From the NCBI RefSeq assembly GCF_026262505.1, contig NC_067206.1, forward strand, positions 40,065,660 through 40,129,659: a stretch of DNA of 64,000 nt, in the 5' to 3' direction. The position numbers and the translations under genes were made by a program. The DNA comes from Trichomonas vaginalis G3 (lineage: Eukaryota; Parabasalia; Trichomonadida; Trichomonadidae). The notes beneath the pieces were generated by a model that saw only the letters and a list, made by a program, of their open reading frames with translations, ran no database searches and was not told the origin of the DNA. Shown here in pieces: positions 10,474 through 18,046 of the stretch (position 1 is the first letter of the stretch; each line of letters starts with the position of its first letter).

Positions 10474-11271
10474 ATGGCAGAAGACATAATGGTTTATACA
10501 ATTACGACTAAAAACCCTGAGTCATATAATTCTATAACAACAAACTTACAAAGTCCTCAAGGACGATATTGTAAACTAACCTTAAACACAATGACGACTA
10601 AAGCCTGTTTTGCTCTTTTGACACCAGAAGACTTTATTGTTGTGAATGGTAAAAAATACTCCTTTGAAGATACTTACTCAGATATACCACCAACAGGTTT
10701 TGTTGACTTATTTAATACTTTAAGTACGGGTGTAACATGTGCTGCAACTAGAGCAGGTTTCATTATGTTTGGATGTCCGACTGAGTTTACTATAAACGAT
10801 ATGAGCTATAATACAAAACTTATTTCTGGTTTTTACTACCAACAGTTTCCTATAACAGGAAAAGGTGTCATACAAGGAATGTCTATTCCATTGACATTAA
10901 GCACACCAATCTTATATATTGTTTCAAACTTAGGTTCAAAGTGTTATTCGAATGTCGACAGAAACTATTATGACCAAAAGATACTTATGCGTTTAAACAA
11001 TACTTTCTCTGCTGGTTTGCCTATTGTTCATTCGAATGCAGAATTTTCAACCTTAGTGAACTCAAACACTTTGGCAAGTATAACGTTGACATTAGTTGAC
11101 GCAAACTTTGTTCCTGTAAAACTTTTATGTCCTATGTATTTGTCAATGACGGCAGAAAGTTTCGAATTGGAAGATGCAACTGGTGAAAGTATTGTATTAC
11201 AAGAACAACTTCAACAACAAATAGCTCAAGAACAACAAATGCAACAAATGGAACAACAAAGTCAAGAATAA
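10474..11271 (+). CDS. Probable minor capsid / penton-like protein (B)
   Basis: This is a 265-residue, beta-rich frame in a tight run with 9891-10469. Its C-terminal part (ASITLTLVDANFVPVKLLCP) has the 'LVD..G/F.PV.L' ending typical of Polinton minor capsid (penton) proteins, and the same ending appears in A2 at 42822-43313 (FRLVDFQGEPVELKAP). The last 25 residues are Gln-rich (QQQIAQEQQMQQMEQQ). The assignment as a single-jelly-roll penton is an inference from pattern and position. Confidence 0.6.
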   Translation: MAEDIMVYTITTKNPESYNSITTNLQSPQGRYCKLTLNTMTTKACFALLTPEDFIVVNGKKYSFEDTYSDIPPTGFVDLFNTLSTGVTCAATRAGFIMFGCPTEFTINDMSYNTKLISGFYYQQFPITGKGVIQGMSIPLTLSTPILYIVSNLGSKCYSNVDRNYYDQKILMRLNNTFSAGLPIVHSNAEFSTLVNSNTLASITLTLVDANFVPVKLLCPMYLSMTAESFELEDATGESIVLQEQLQQQIAQEQQMQQMEQQSQE

Positions 11272-11300
11272 AAAAATATTATTTTTTTATTTTTATAAAA

Positions 11301-12536
11301 ATGTACAGAATAGATGTTTCGGATTTTTATGACTTCCAAGCATTCAGAAATATGTGTCCATTTAGAGACTATAACAAAGCAGTCGAGAATTTGAAACGTT
11401 TAGTCATTTATGTTGACTCTGCCCCAGAATGTTATGTTATGAAAGAATGGGATGTAGTCTTTAACAAACCTAAAGCGACAATAGTTTCAGAACAAGAATG
11501 TAGACAGAAACTTAAGAAAATAAAAGTTGTACAAGTTGGAATGAAGATGTTAGATGCTTGGGATATCTTATTGTCAAAGTTAGAAGATTTTTCAGTTCGA
11601 GGTATAAAGTTCTATACACCTTCTCCAAACTTCTATTCTATCTTCACTGGATATAAATATGAACAAGTAGAATGGAAAGAAAATATTATAGAAGCTTGGT
11701 TAGACCATGTCAAAGAAATTATATGCAATGGAAACGAAAAGGTTTATGAGTATATCTTATGTTGGTTTGCAAACATCTTACAACATCCAAGTGCTAAAAA
11801 TGAAACTGCTCTCATTATAATTGGAAAACAAGGAACAGGTAAGAACACATTCTTTACAGATATCTTATGCAAACTATTAGAAGGTTATTCGAACCCTAAT
11901 ATGACAAACTTAGAAAACATCTGCGGTAAATTTAACTCTTCAATTGAGAATATGAAACTTATAGTTTGCAATGAACTTCAAAGTATAGATACAACAAAAG
12001 TTTTGAACTCAGATGCTTTGAAGAGTCTTATAACAGACAAAGTTGGAGTTGTTGAAAGAAAGTATAAAGAGCAAAGAGTTTGTGAAAATGTTGCAAACTT
12101 CATTATGGTTTCAAACAATGCTGTTCTGATGAAGTTAGAAAGTTCTGACAGAAGATATGTAGTTGTCAGAACGTCAGATTCTCATATGCAAGATACAGAA
12201 TATTTTGACGACTTAGCAGAAACTTTGACATCTGACTTTTACAACCACTTGTTCTCATATTTCATGACATTAGATATTTCTAAGTTCAATCCAAGACAAA
12301 CTCCACATACCGAAGAGAGACAAACATTGTTAGAAGCAAACAAGAGTGTTTATGAACTGTTCGTAGATGAAACTGACTTTGTGTCATTAGATGAAAGGTC
12401 ATTGTACGATTCGTATAAACAATATTGTCAAGAATATGGTTATATGGCAGCTTCTAAACGTACATTCTTGGCAAATGTCAAAAGTCTTTTAGATGTTCAG
12501 AATGGTGTATATACAAAGAAAATTTTTTCTGAGTAA
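11301..12536 (+). CDS. Superfamily 3 (D5/primase-helicase-type) helicase (B)
   Basis: This is a 411-residue open frame. SF3 landmarks are visible in order: Walker A GKQGTGKN at residues 175-182, a Walker B region KLIVCNEL near 219-225, a sensor/motif C NFIMVSNN near 266-273 and an arginine-finger SDRR near 282-285. Such helicases unwind replication origins in DNA viruses and some Polintons and virophages. The N-terminal 170 residues show no primase motif that I can see. The start follows an AT-rich leader (TTTTTATTTTTATAAAA). A1 and A2 show no such gene in the parts visible, so B has a different replication set. Confidence 0.85.
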   Translation: MYRIDVSDFYDFQAFRNMCPFRDYNKAVENLKRLVIYVDSAPECYVMKEWDVVFNKPKATIVSEQECRQKLKKIKVVQVGMKMLDAWDILLSKLEDFSVRGIKFYTPSPNFYSIFTGYKYEQVEWKENIIEAWLDHVKEIICNGNEKVYEYILCWFANILQHPSAKNETALIIIGKQGTGKNTFFTDILCKLLEGYSNPNMTNLENICGKFNSSIENMKLIVCNELQSIDTTKVLNSDALKSLITDKVGVVERKYKEQRVCENVANFIMVSNNAVLMKLESSDRRYVVVRTSDSHMQDTEYFDDLAETLTSDFYNHLFSYFMTLDISKFNPRQTPHTEERQTLLEANKSVYELFVDETDFVSLDERSLYDSYKQYCQEYGYMAASKRTFLANVKSLLDVQNGVYTKKIFSE

Positions 12537-12573
12537 ATTTTAAAAAAAAATATTTTTTTATCCGATAGAAAAG

Positions 12574-12993
12574 ATGACGAAATATATTTCAGTAAACAAG
12601 TACATGTCAGGACTTAAAGAAGAACTAGACCCATTCACATATTTGAATGTTTACTTCTACCATTTTGAAAAGTCTTCATTCAGCAAAGTTTGGAACATCG
12701 AACCAGTTAAGTTTGCTATTGTGACTAAAAATGGTGCGAAATTTGAAGACTTAGACATAGAAGGTTTGTTAACAGTCAAAGAAAGTTTTGACAGAAGGTT
12801 CTCAAACCTTAAAGAAGGCAAAGCATACAAACTTGTTATACCTTATGAACCAAAGAAGACAGACGACTATGAATATTATGAGTCTAAAGTTGTAGAAGTT
12901 CAAGGTAAATTGGGTAAAAAGATTTTAGAGTCTAAGCCAGTGTTTACTCCTAAAGAGGAAGAGAACATTGACATTGACCCAGAAATGTTCTAA
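12574..12993 (+). CDS. Small acidic-tailed protein, possible ssDNA-binding protein (B)
   Basis: This 139-residue protein follows the helicase by 37 bp on the same strand. Its C-terminus, EENIDIDPEMF, echoes EEASIDIDEGSEM of the A2 protein at 34850-35323, which lies beside the polymerase. An acidic tail plus a replication-gene neighbourhood is what single-stranded-DNA-binding proteins often show, but no OB-fold motif is certain. The B and A2 products may be distant relatives or merely convergent. Confidence 0.6.
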   Translation: MTKYISVNKYMSGLKEELDPFTYLNVYFYHFEKSSFSKVWNIEPVKFAIVTKNGAKFEDLDIEGLLTVKESFDRRFSNLKEGKAYKLVIPYEPKKTDDYEYYESKVVEVQGKLGKKILESKPVFTPKEEENIDIDPEMF

Positions 12994-13009
12994 AAATAAA
13001 ATTTTATTT

Positions 13010-13453
13010 TTACATGTCAAATTTCTTTTTCTCTGGAATTGGCTCTGGTTCTTTCTTCTCTTCTTCTACTTTCTTTTCTCTCTTCTTCTTTTCTGGTGGA
13101 GATATGTCAAATTTCTCAGAACCATATTTCTGTAAAAGTTCTTTGTCCTTTAATAGCTCATCTATTCTGTTTTCTATTTCATCTTCAAGAACAGCGCATG
13201 TGTCTTCTTTGCATTCTAAGAACTTTTGTTGGACTTCATCTTTCCAATCGGCGTCATCTCTGTCAACAAGTCTGTCATTGACAAATTTTAAGACTGCTCT
13301 TTGTAATGTTTTATGGTTCTTGTCATATTCCCAGAAACAGAACTTTAGAACAAATTCACCTTTCTTGTTTACACTATGTAAGATTTTATGGTCGACAGAT
13401 GTTTTGCTGTCAAAAAGTTTGTCTCGAATATAGATAGCGAAATCGCTAGACAT
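13010..13453 (-). CDS. Hypothetical acidic/lysine-rich protein, 147 aa (B)
   Basis: The minus-strand gene converges on 12574-12993 and is divergent from the ATPase at about 13495. The N-terminal 75 residues look folded (MSSDFAIYIRDKLFD, then KFCFWEYDKNHKTL). The middle is a long acidic helix (EDEIENRIDELLKD) and the end is a KKKREKKVEEEKKEPEP tail. The complementary plus-strand frames are Ser/Phe-rich and are shadows. The function is unknown. Confidence 0.6.
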   Translation of the reverse strand: MSSDFAIYIRDKLFDSKTSVDHKILHSVNKKGEFVLKFCFWEYDKNHKTLQRAVLKFVNDRLVDRDDADWKDEVQQKFLECKEDTCAVLEDEIENRIDELLKDKELLQKYGSEKFDISPPEKKKREKKVEEEKKEPEPIPEKKKFDM

Positions 13454-13494
13454 TTTCTAAAAGATAAAAATTTTAATTTTTCTAAAAATATGTT

Positions 13495-14364
13495 AGAAAA
13501 AAGTTTGCTGACATTGACAAGAAATTTGAGAATGTTTTAAACAAGAACAAGAGGAAGTTAGAAAATGCTCAGATAAAGCCTATACATGAAAAGTTCTTAT
13601 TTGCTCAGAATGGTATAACAGGTCTAATTGCACCACCTGGGTCGGGTAAGACTTTCACTTATCTTAAAATGGCTGCACAACAACAAGAACTAGATGAGAA
13701 GAACCCATTCTATGAGTTAGTTGTTATTTGTTCGACTTCTGGTCAATTTGACCAAACCGTCAATTCGTTCAAAGATATTATAAAGAAGTCTAAGTTAGTA
13801 TGTATAAAGGATACTGAGTTGTTAGATTGGATAAAGAAGTACCAAAGAAGAGTTTTGAAGTATAATGCTATAAATGAGTATATAAATTCTAAGTTTAAAG
13901 AACCTAATGAGGAAATGCAGAGAATATTAGAGAAGAAACACTTCAGAAACAAACAGAAAGAGATAGAATACATTTCGAAGAAATTGCAATCTTACGATTG
14001 GAAGACTTACCCTCATAGATGTCTTCTTATCTTAGATGATTTCGCCTCTCATCCTTTGTTAAAGAACAGAGAACAAGATATGTGTCGAATTCTTAAGAAG
14101 CTCAGACACTTTAACATCTCAGTTGTCATTTGTGTACAGACAGCAAAGAGTTTAAGTAAGGATGTAAAGAGAATACTTACTGACATTATACTTTTCCCCG
14201 GATTGTCCGAAGACGATTTCATGGAACTTATGAAAGAGTCCATGGCAGGTAAGTTTGACAGACATGAACTCTGGGAGAAGTATAAAGTCATACAAGACCC
14301 TCATACTTCTTTCAGAATTCATATCTACGCGAACAAAGTTCAAATTGTAAAAAGTCAAGCTTGA
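13495..14364 (+). pseudogene. A32/FtsK-type DNA-packaging ATPase (B)
   Basis: The coding region holds a Walker A (APPGSGKT) at about 13,632-13,655, before the first in-frame ATG at 13669, and a Walker B (CLLILDDFASH) near 14,025-14,050. The order of motifs and the region RHFNISVVICVQTAKSLSKDVKRILTD match the packaging ATPases of A2 (44545-45432) and C (55825-56724). These enzymes pump genomes into capsids in NCLDVs, virophages and Polintons. The B copy is diverged from the others and looks broken about once. Confidence 0.75.
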
Positions 14365-14383
14365 AAAATGTAAGTGTTTAGTC

Positions 14384-14563
14384 TTAGTAAGATGGTAGCT
14401 TCTTAAAGCATATGCCGTCCTTGAGTTTTAGGTACGTGAAGAGAAGTACAATGAATTCAATTACGAGTACAATTGCAATGACAACTAAGGCAACTATTTT
14501 TGTCTTTTGCCAGCAAGGGTACTTCTTCTCTTCCAATGGTTCGGCAGAACTATACTCACTCAT
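14384..14563 (-). CDS. Small single-pass membrane protein (B)
   Basis: The start at 14563 (MSEYSSAEP) is preferred to the ATG 12 bp upstream because it gives a normal short N-terminus and avoids the facing gene. One strong transmembrane helix is present (IVALVVIAIVLVIEFIVLLF), preceded by a Cys/Lys-containing segment and followed by a short basic tail. It is divergent from 14608, with about 44 bp between the starts. Element C has a comparable small membrane protein at 63318-63530 next to its accessory genes. Confidence 0.55.
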   Translation of the reverse strand: MSEYSSAEPLEEKKYPCWQKTKIVALVVIAIVLVIEFIVLLFTYLKLKDGICFKKLPSY

Positions 14564-14607
14564 GAGAAATGCCAAAACGGTTTAATAGAAAAAGTGTCAT
14601 TTTTTTC

Positions 14608-14802
14608 ATGTCCGAAGACTCGAAAGTGCAACACTTCCAAAATACCGACGAACTCAGAAGAGCAGCATGGCAGTATCTTCTTGACAACTTCTTTGAGTTC
14701 TCCAGGTACACCTTGGAAAATGCTGAAGAACTCCGACACAGAGAATTTGGAGAAATTGCACTCCAATACTACCTTGACAAACAAAGGGTAAACAAAGGGT
14801 AA
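14608..14802 (+). CDS. Small accessory protein, 64 aa (B)
   Basis: The start at 14608 (MSEDSKVQHF) is chosen because it directly follows AGTGTCATTTTTTTC, a T-rich motif with a TCA(C/T)(A/T) Inr core also seen before other genes in this island. The product is a charged, helical protein with a basic end (LDKQRVNKG). Codons are less AT-biased than in the core genes. No family is recognised. Confidence 0.5.
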   Translation: MSEDSKVQHFQNTDELRRAAWQYLLDNFFEFSRYTLENAEELRHREFGEIALQYYLDKQRVNKG

Positions 14803-14843
14803 AATAAGACTAAAAACTTAACGTTTAAAAAGTGACATTTTTT

Positions 14844-15044
14844 ATGAGCTCCGAGTCACCGAGAAAACTTGGTCAGATGTTAGCAGCTTACTTCCCTGAG
14901 GAGGATGGAAGCGTTACATACATCAGGTTCAAAAACAACGAACCTGGAATTGCGTACCAAATTCGCAATTACATGACCATGGAAGAGTATGAAAGATTTC
15001 TACAAGAGAAACCAGCTCTAAACAACCCAGAAAAGAAAGAGTAA
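14844..15044 (+). CDS. Small accessory protein, 66 aa (B)
   Basis: The ATG at 14844 (MSSESPRKLGQML) follows AAAAAGTGACATTTTTT directly, which decides the start. The product is small and mixed alpha/beta (EDGSVTYIRFKNNEPGIAYQIRNY), ending in NNPEKKE. It is tandem with 14608-14802 and shares its leader motif and richer codon use, so the two are probably co-regulated. Function unknown. Confidence 0.5.
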   Translation: MSSESPRKLGQMLAAYFPEEDGSVTYIRFKNNEPGIAYQIRNYMTMEEYERFLQEKPALNNPEKKE

Positions 15045-15072
15045 AAAGTTTAATTCGTAATTGTTTATTTTT

Positions 15073-15640
15073 TTACTTGTATGGGCAAGCTGCAAGAATG
15101 AAGTCGACTATCTCAGTCTTTGTCTTGACCAGTTGGACTGCTCTTGTAAGCACGTCTGTTTTGCGGTCTCCAGCTGGTGTCTGACCTTCGTAATTGCGCA
15201 TGTTCTTGAGAGCTCCAACTGTAAATGGTTGTAGGATGAAGAGTCTCTCAGACTGCTTGAGGTAGTCTTCACGGTCACGAACCGAATCTGTGGTACGAGT
15301 CGAATCGGTCGATTTGAGGGAAGAGAGTGAGAGCCTGTCTTCTTCCATTGGGGCAGTAGCATACTCTTTGCGTAAGCGTTCAGACCTTCCTCGAACTCTT
15401 GGTCTCTCTTGGATTGAGATTGGAATTGTGGGGTAGGGTTTTGCATAAACATCCAAGGGTTGGGGCAGTAAGTCATAGGCTGAGGAGGGTAGTTCGGGAA
15501 GCCTTGTGGTGGGTAGTAACCTTGAGGTGGAAATTGGTAGTAATTCGGAGGTCCTTGTTGGAACTGAGGTGCAGGGGCTGGTGCTTTAGGTTCCTCTGGT
15601 TTGGGAATGGACTGGGTTGGTGGTACGTCGGATATTGTCT
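15073..15640 (-). pseudogene. Proline/glutamine-rich accessory protein (B, broken)
   Basis: Minus-strand frames show a Pro/Gln/Tyr-rich stretch (PPQGYYPPQGFPNYPP) and, nearer the 3' end, a charged helical stretch (REDYLKQSERLFILQPF). The region lies directly downstream of the 22-bp repeat array, which probably contains its promoter. It appears broken about once. A disordered, sticky composition of this kind is common in RNA-binding or phase-separating proteins and in virion proteins; no function can be assigned. Confidence 0.45.
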
Positions 15641-15967
15641 TGAAACAGTACAAATATTGTTCTGAAGCAGTGCAAGTCTTGTTCTGAAAAAGTACAAGTA
15701 TTGTTCTGAAGCAGTGCAAGTATTGTTCTGAAAAAGTACAAGTATTGTTCTGAAACAGAAAATTTTTCTCACAAATTGAGAGCTTTTACGGGAAATTTGT
15801 TCTGAAAAAGTTCAAGTCTTGTTCTGAAAAAGTACAAGTATTGTTCTGAAAAAGTACAAGTATTGTTCTGAAACAGTACAAGTATTGTTCTGAAAAAGTA
15901 CAAGACTAGTTCTGAAACAGTACAAGTATTGTTCTGAAAAAGTACAAGACTAGTTCTGAAACAGAAC
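15636..15967. repeat. 22-bp tandem repeat array (iteron-like)
   Basis: There are about 14 copies of a 22-bp unit ACAAGTATTGTTCTGAAAAAGT, in two blocks of roughly five and eight units separated by about 45 bp. The unit alternates between ...CTGAAAAAGT and ...CTGAAACAGT; the second version gives the palindrome GTTCTGAAACAGAAC at the block ends. The array lies between two divergent genes (15073-15640 minus, 15969-16333 plus). The spacing is constant and there are no unique spacers, so it is not a CRISPR array. It looks like a protein-binding array, perhaps an operator or replication origin. Confidence 0.85.
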
Positions 15968-15968
15968 A

Positions 15969-16333
15969 ATGGACAACATCGAGCCATTAGATGAGGCAAT
16001 TTACCTTATAGAGATAAATGAAGTTGTTAAGCAGTACTTGGGCAAGGACAAAGCCAACAAGTCCCTCGGCTTCTGGTTGTCTGGAAGAGGTGCGCTGAAA
16101 ATCGAAATTGAAACCGGAATTGTCCTACAAATACCAGAAACACTCCTGTAGACGACATAAAGGAGATGAAGAAAGAAGCTCTTCTCAAGTTCTTTGCAAA
16201 GCGCCCATGGATACAACTTCCAAACAGAGAGAGTCCAATTCCACGAATTATACAAATTCTCAGAGCACTGTTCCACTTCTCAGGACGGCCGTTCTTCATA
16301 ACCTCAGAAGGCGACATCCAACCAATTCAGTAA
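15969..16333 (+). pseudogene. Small accessory protein next to the repeat array (B, broken)
   Basis: The ATG at 15969 (MDNIEPLDEAIYLIEI) sits at the edge of the 22-bp array. The region ends with a frame containing KEALLKFFAKRPWIQLPN and RPFFITSEGD. It appears broken about once. Codon use is richer in G+C than in the element's core genes. No family is recognised. Confidence 0.45.
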
Positions 16334-16360
16334 ACCTTAACGTTTAACTTCACTTTTTTT

Positions 16361-16612
16361 ATGTTTTTACTCACACTCGTACTCACCAGGTATGAGTACA
16401 ATTGTTTCAACTGTGAACCTTATGTAGAAGGAATGGATTGCGACTATCGCTTCGGTCGATGGATAATACGTGCTGGTTTTACAGACACTGGAAACTGTAC
16501 TTCTGACAGATGTTGTTGCGACTGTCAGATAACTGAAATTACAGACCCACCTCCCCCAAGAACTCCAACACCAACACTCAAGTTACCAGAGTCTCATGTG
16601 AATTTAGATTAG
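16361..16612 (+). CDS. Small Cys-rich, possibly secreted protein (B)
   Basis: The ATG follows AACTTCACTTTTTT (Inr-like TCACT). The N-terminus MFLLTLVLT is hydrophobic and could be a short signal or anchor. Eight cysteines follow, including CTSDRCCCDCQI, then a Pro/Thr-rich tail (PPPPRTPTPT). The pattern fits a disulphide-rich exported peptide or a metal-binding protein. Length is 83 residues. No family is recognised. Confidence 0.5.
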   Translation: MFLLTLVLTRYEYNCFNCEPYVEGMDCDYRFGRWIIRAGFTDTGNCTSDRCCCDCQITEITDPPPPRTPTPTLKLPESHVNLD

Positions 16613-16690
16613 TTAGATGTCAAGAGAGGAATAAGACAATTAAAATTAAAACTCTTAAATTACGAAGCTATACTCCAGAAGTTAGCAGAA

Positions 16691-16993
16691 ATGAGAAGAC
16701 TTTACCAGAGCTACTTACATGTATGGGACTTACCTTCAAGCAGTCCGACCAAAGATGAATTTTCTGACATTGTCGCAATTTTGTCCGAAAGTCAGCTCAG
16801 ATGTTTTGAACTGCTCCCAACATATCCAGAATATGAACGTTTGCCTGAACTCTTCCGCAATCTCAAAAAACGTTTTTTGGTTCTCATGTTCGAAACTTTT
16901 ATCGGAAGAGACAACAAACGTTCAGAAGAAGAACAAGATATTATTTTAAACTTGTTGTATGACATAACTGTCATAACAAGCTTTTTGAAGTAA
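16691..16993 (+). CDS. Hypothetical helical protein, 100 aa (B)
   Basis: The frame is open upstream of the first ATG at 16691 but has no earlier ATG, so the start is uncertain. The product looks fully helical (DEFSDIVAILSESQLRCFELL, then RNLKKRFLVLMFETF). It is in the island of small genes, between the Cys-rich and the coiled-coil/HNH genes on the same strand. Function unknown. Confidence 0.45.
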   Translation: MRRLYQSYLHVWDLPSSSPTKDEFSDIVAILSESQLRCFELLPTYPEYERLPELFRNLKKRFLVLMFETFIGRDNKRSEEEQDIILNLLYDITVITSFLK

Positions 16994-17025
16994 AACTGCC
17001 ATTCTCAAACCACTTCATTTTTTCG

Positions 17026-17708
17026 ATGTCCGAACAAGCACCGAAGCCGAACACAATGGCAGATGTCCTTTCAAGGTTGCCAGACAATCGCCCAATTCAA
17101 ATTCAAATTGCCCAATTGAAAGCTCATCTGACAAACACCATTAAGACTCTCCAAAGTAGTCTTATGACAGAGATGACCAATCTCAAAGCCGATGTCCTCA
17201 TGAACCAAGCTTCCAATGAGAAATGCCTGAACGATTTCGCGGAAACCTTGCGCAATTACGAGAGAGAGAACCGAGACCTTGCCAGACTCATCTACCGTTT
17301 CTTCGAAGAGATAGACGCCATCTGGAAGGTACTCGGAAAGGACAGAACATGCAACACCGTACTTCGTGAGTACCAAATTGAAGAAGGAATTGTCGAGGAA
17401 GAAGAGGAAGAAGAGAAACACGAAGAAGTTCCTGAAGCCGCTACATGGGCAACCCTTGTTGTCGATGACGGTTACGAAATTTCCCAACCCTACCATACCA
17501 AATCCGCAACAAGGAGACAGGCAAGGTTCTTACCCCAGTCCTCAACAACTTGGGACACTTGAACCTTAACCTTCGGAATCGCGGTTCAATCTCCATGGGC
17601 AAGCTTGTCGCAATTCAATGGGTTCCAAATCCAGACAAGAAGACGAAGGTCAGACACATTGACGGTGACAAGCTCAACAACCGTAAGGAGAACCTCGAGT
17701 GGTTCTAA
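17026..17708 (+). pseudogene. Coiled-coil protein with NUMOD4/HNH-type signatures (B, broken)
   Basis: The first frame (from ATG 17026, after CACTTCATTTTTTCG) has a long coiled coil and a polyacidic run (EEGIVEEEEEEEKHEE), then DDGYEIS, which resembles the start of a NUMOD4 DNA-binding module. A further frame near 17,595-17,708 encodes VRHIDGDKLNNRKENLEWF, a clear HNH-family signature (H-x-D/N-G with NNR..NLEW). HNH/NUMOD4 proteins are homing-type endonucleases in phages and large DNA viruses. The region appears broken about once. Confidence 0.55.
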
Positions 17709-17756
17709 GAGTAAAAAAAATTATTTTAGGGGGAAACCCCAAGTAAATTTAAGTTT

Positions 17757-18012
17757 TTATTTTTGGTATTTGTACCAATCTTGGAATGTGAAGACCACAT
17801 CCCAACCTCTGTACGTGAGTCTTGGGTCACGTCTAAGACCCTTCTGTAGCAATTCCAAGCCCGAGCAAATTCAATTGTCAACCACTCGTCTCCTCTGTAG
17901 TCTTCAATCCATTCTTTGAAAGACGGTCGAGTTCGGGCTTGGAATATCTCTTGCCTGGGTCCGAGACCAACATTTGGTTGAACTGGACGAAGCGCTCAGG
18001 GATGTACGCCAT
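17757..18012 (-). pseudogene. Short accessory gene remnant (B)
   Basis: On the minus strand an ATG at 18012 (MAYIPERFVQF) follows AAAAAGTGACATTTTTTTA, the same leader seen before 14844. Short minus-strand frames downstream, such as LTYRGWDVVFTFQDWYKYQ, suggest a small aromatic-rich protein. The region looks broken a few times. Function unknown. Confidence 0.35.
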
Positions 18013-18046
18013 TAAAAAAATGTCACTTTTTTAAAAAATAAATTTT

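Noticed and set aside
13014-13433. Plus-strand Ser/Phe-rich frame
   Set aside because: It is the complement of the acidic/lysine-rich gene at 13010-13453, which has a proper start and leader.
15636-15967. CRISPR-like array
   Set aside because: The 22-bp units abut with no unique spacers, and the sequence is eukaryotic.
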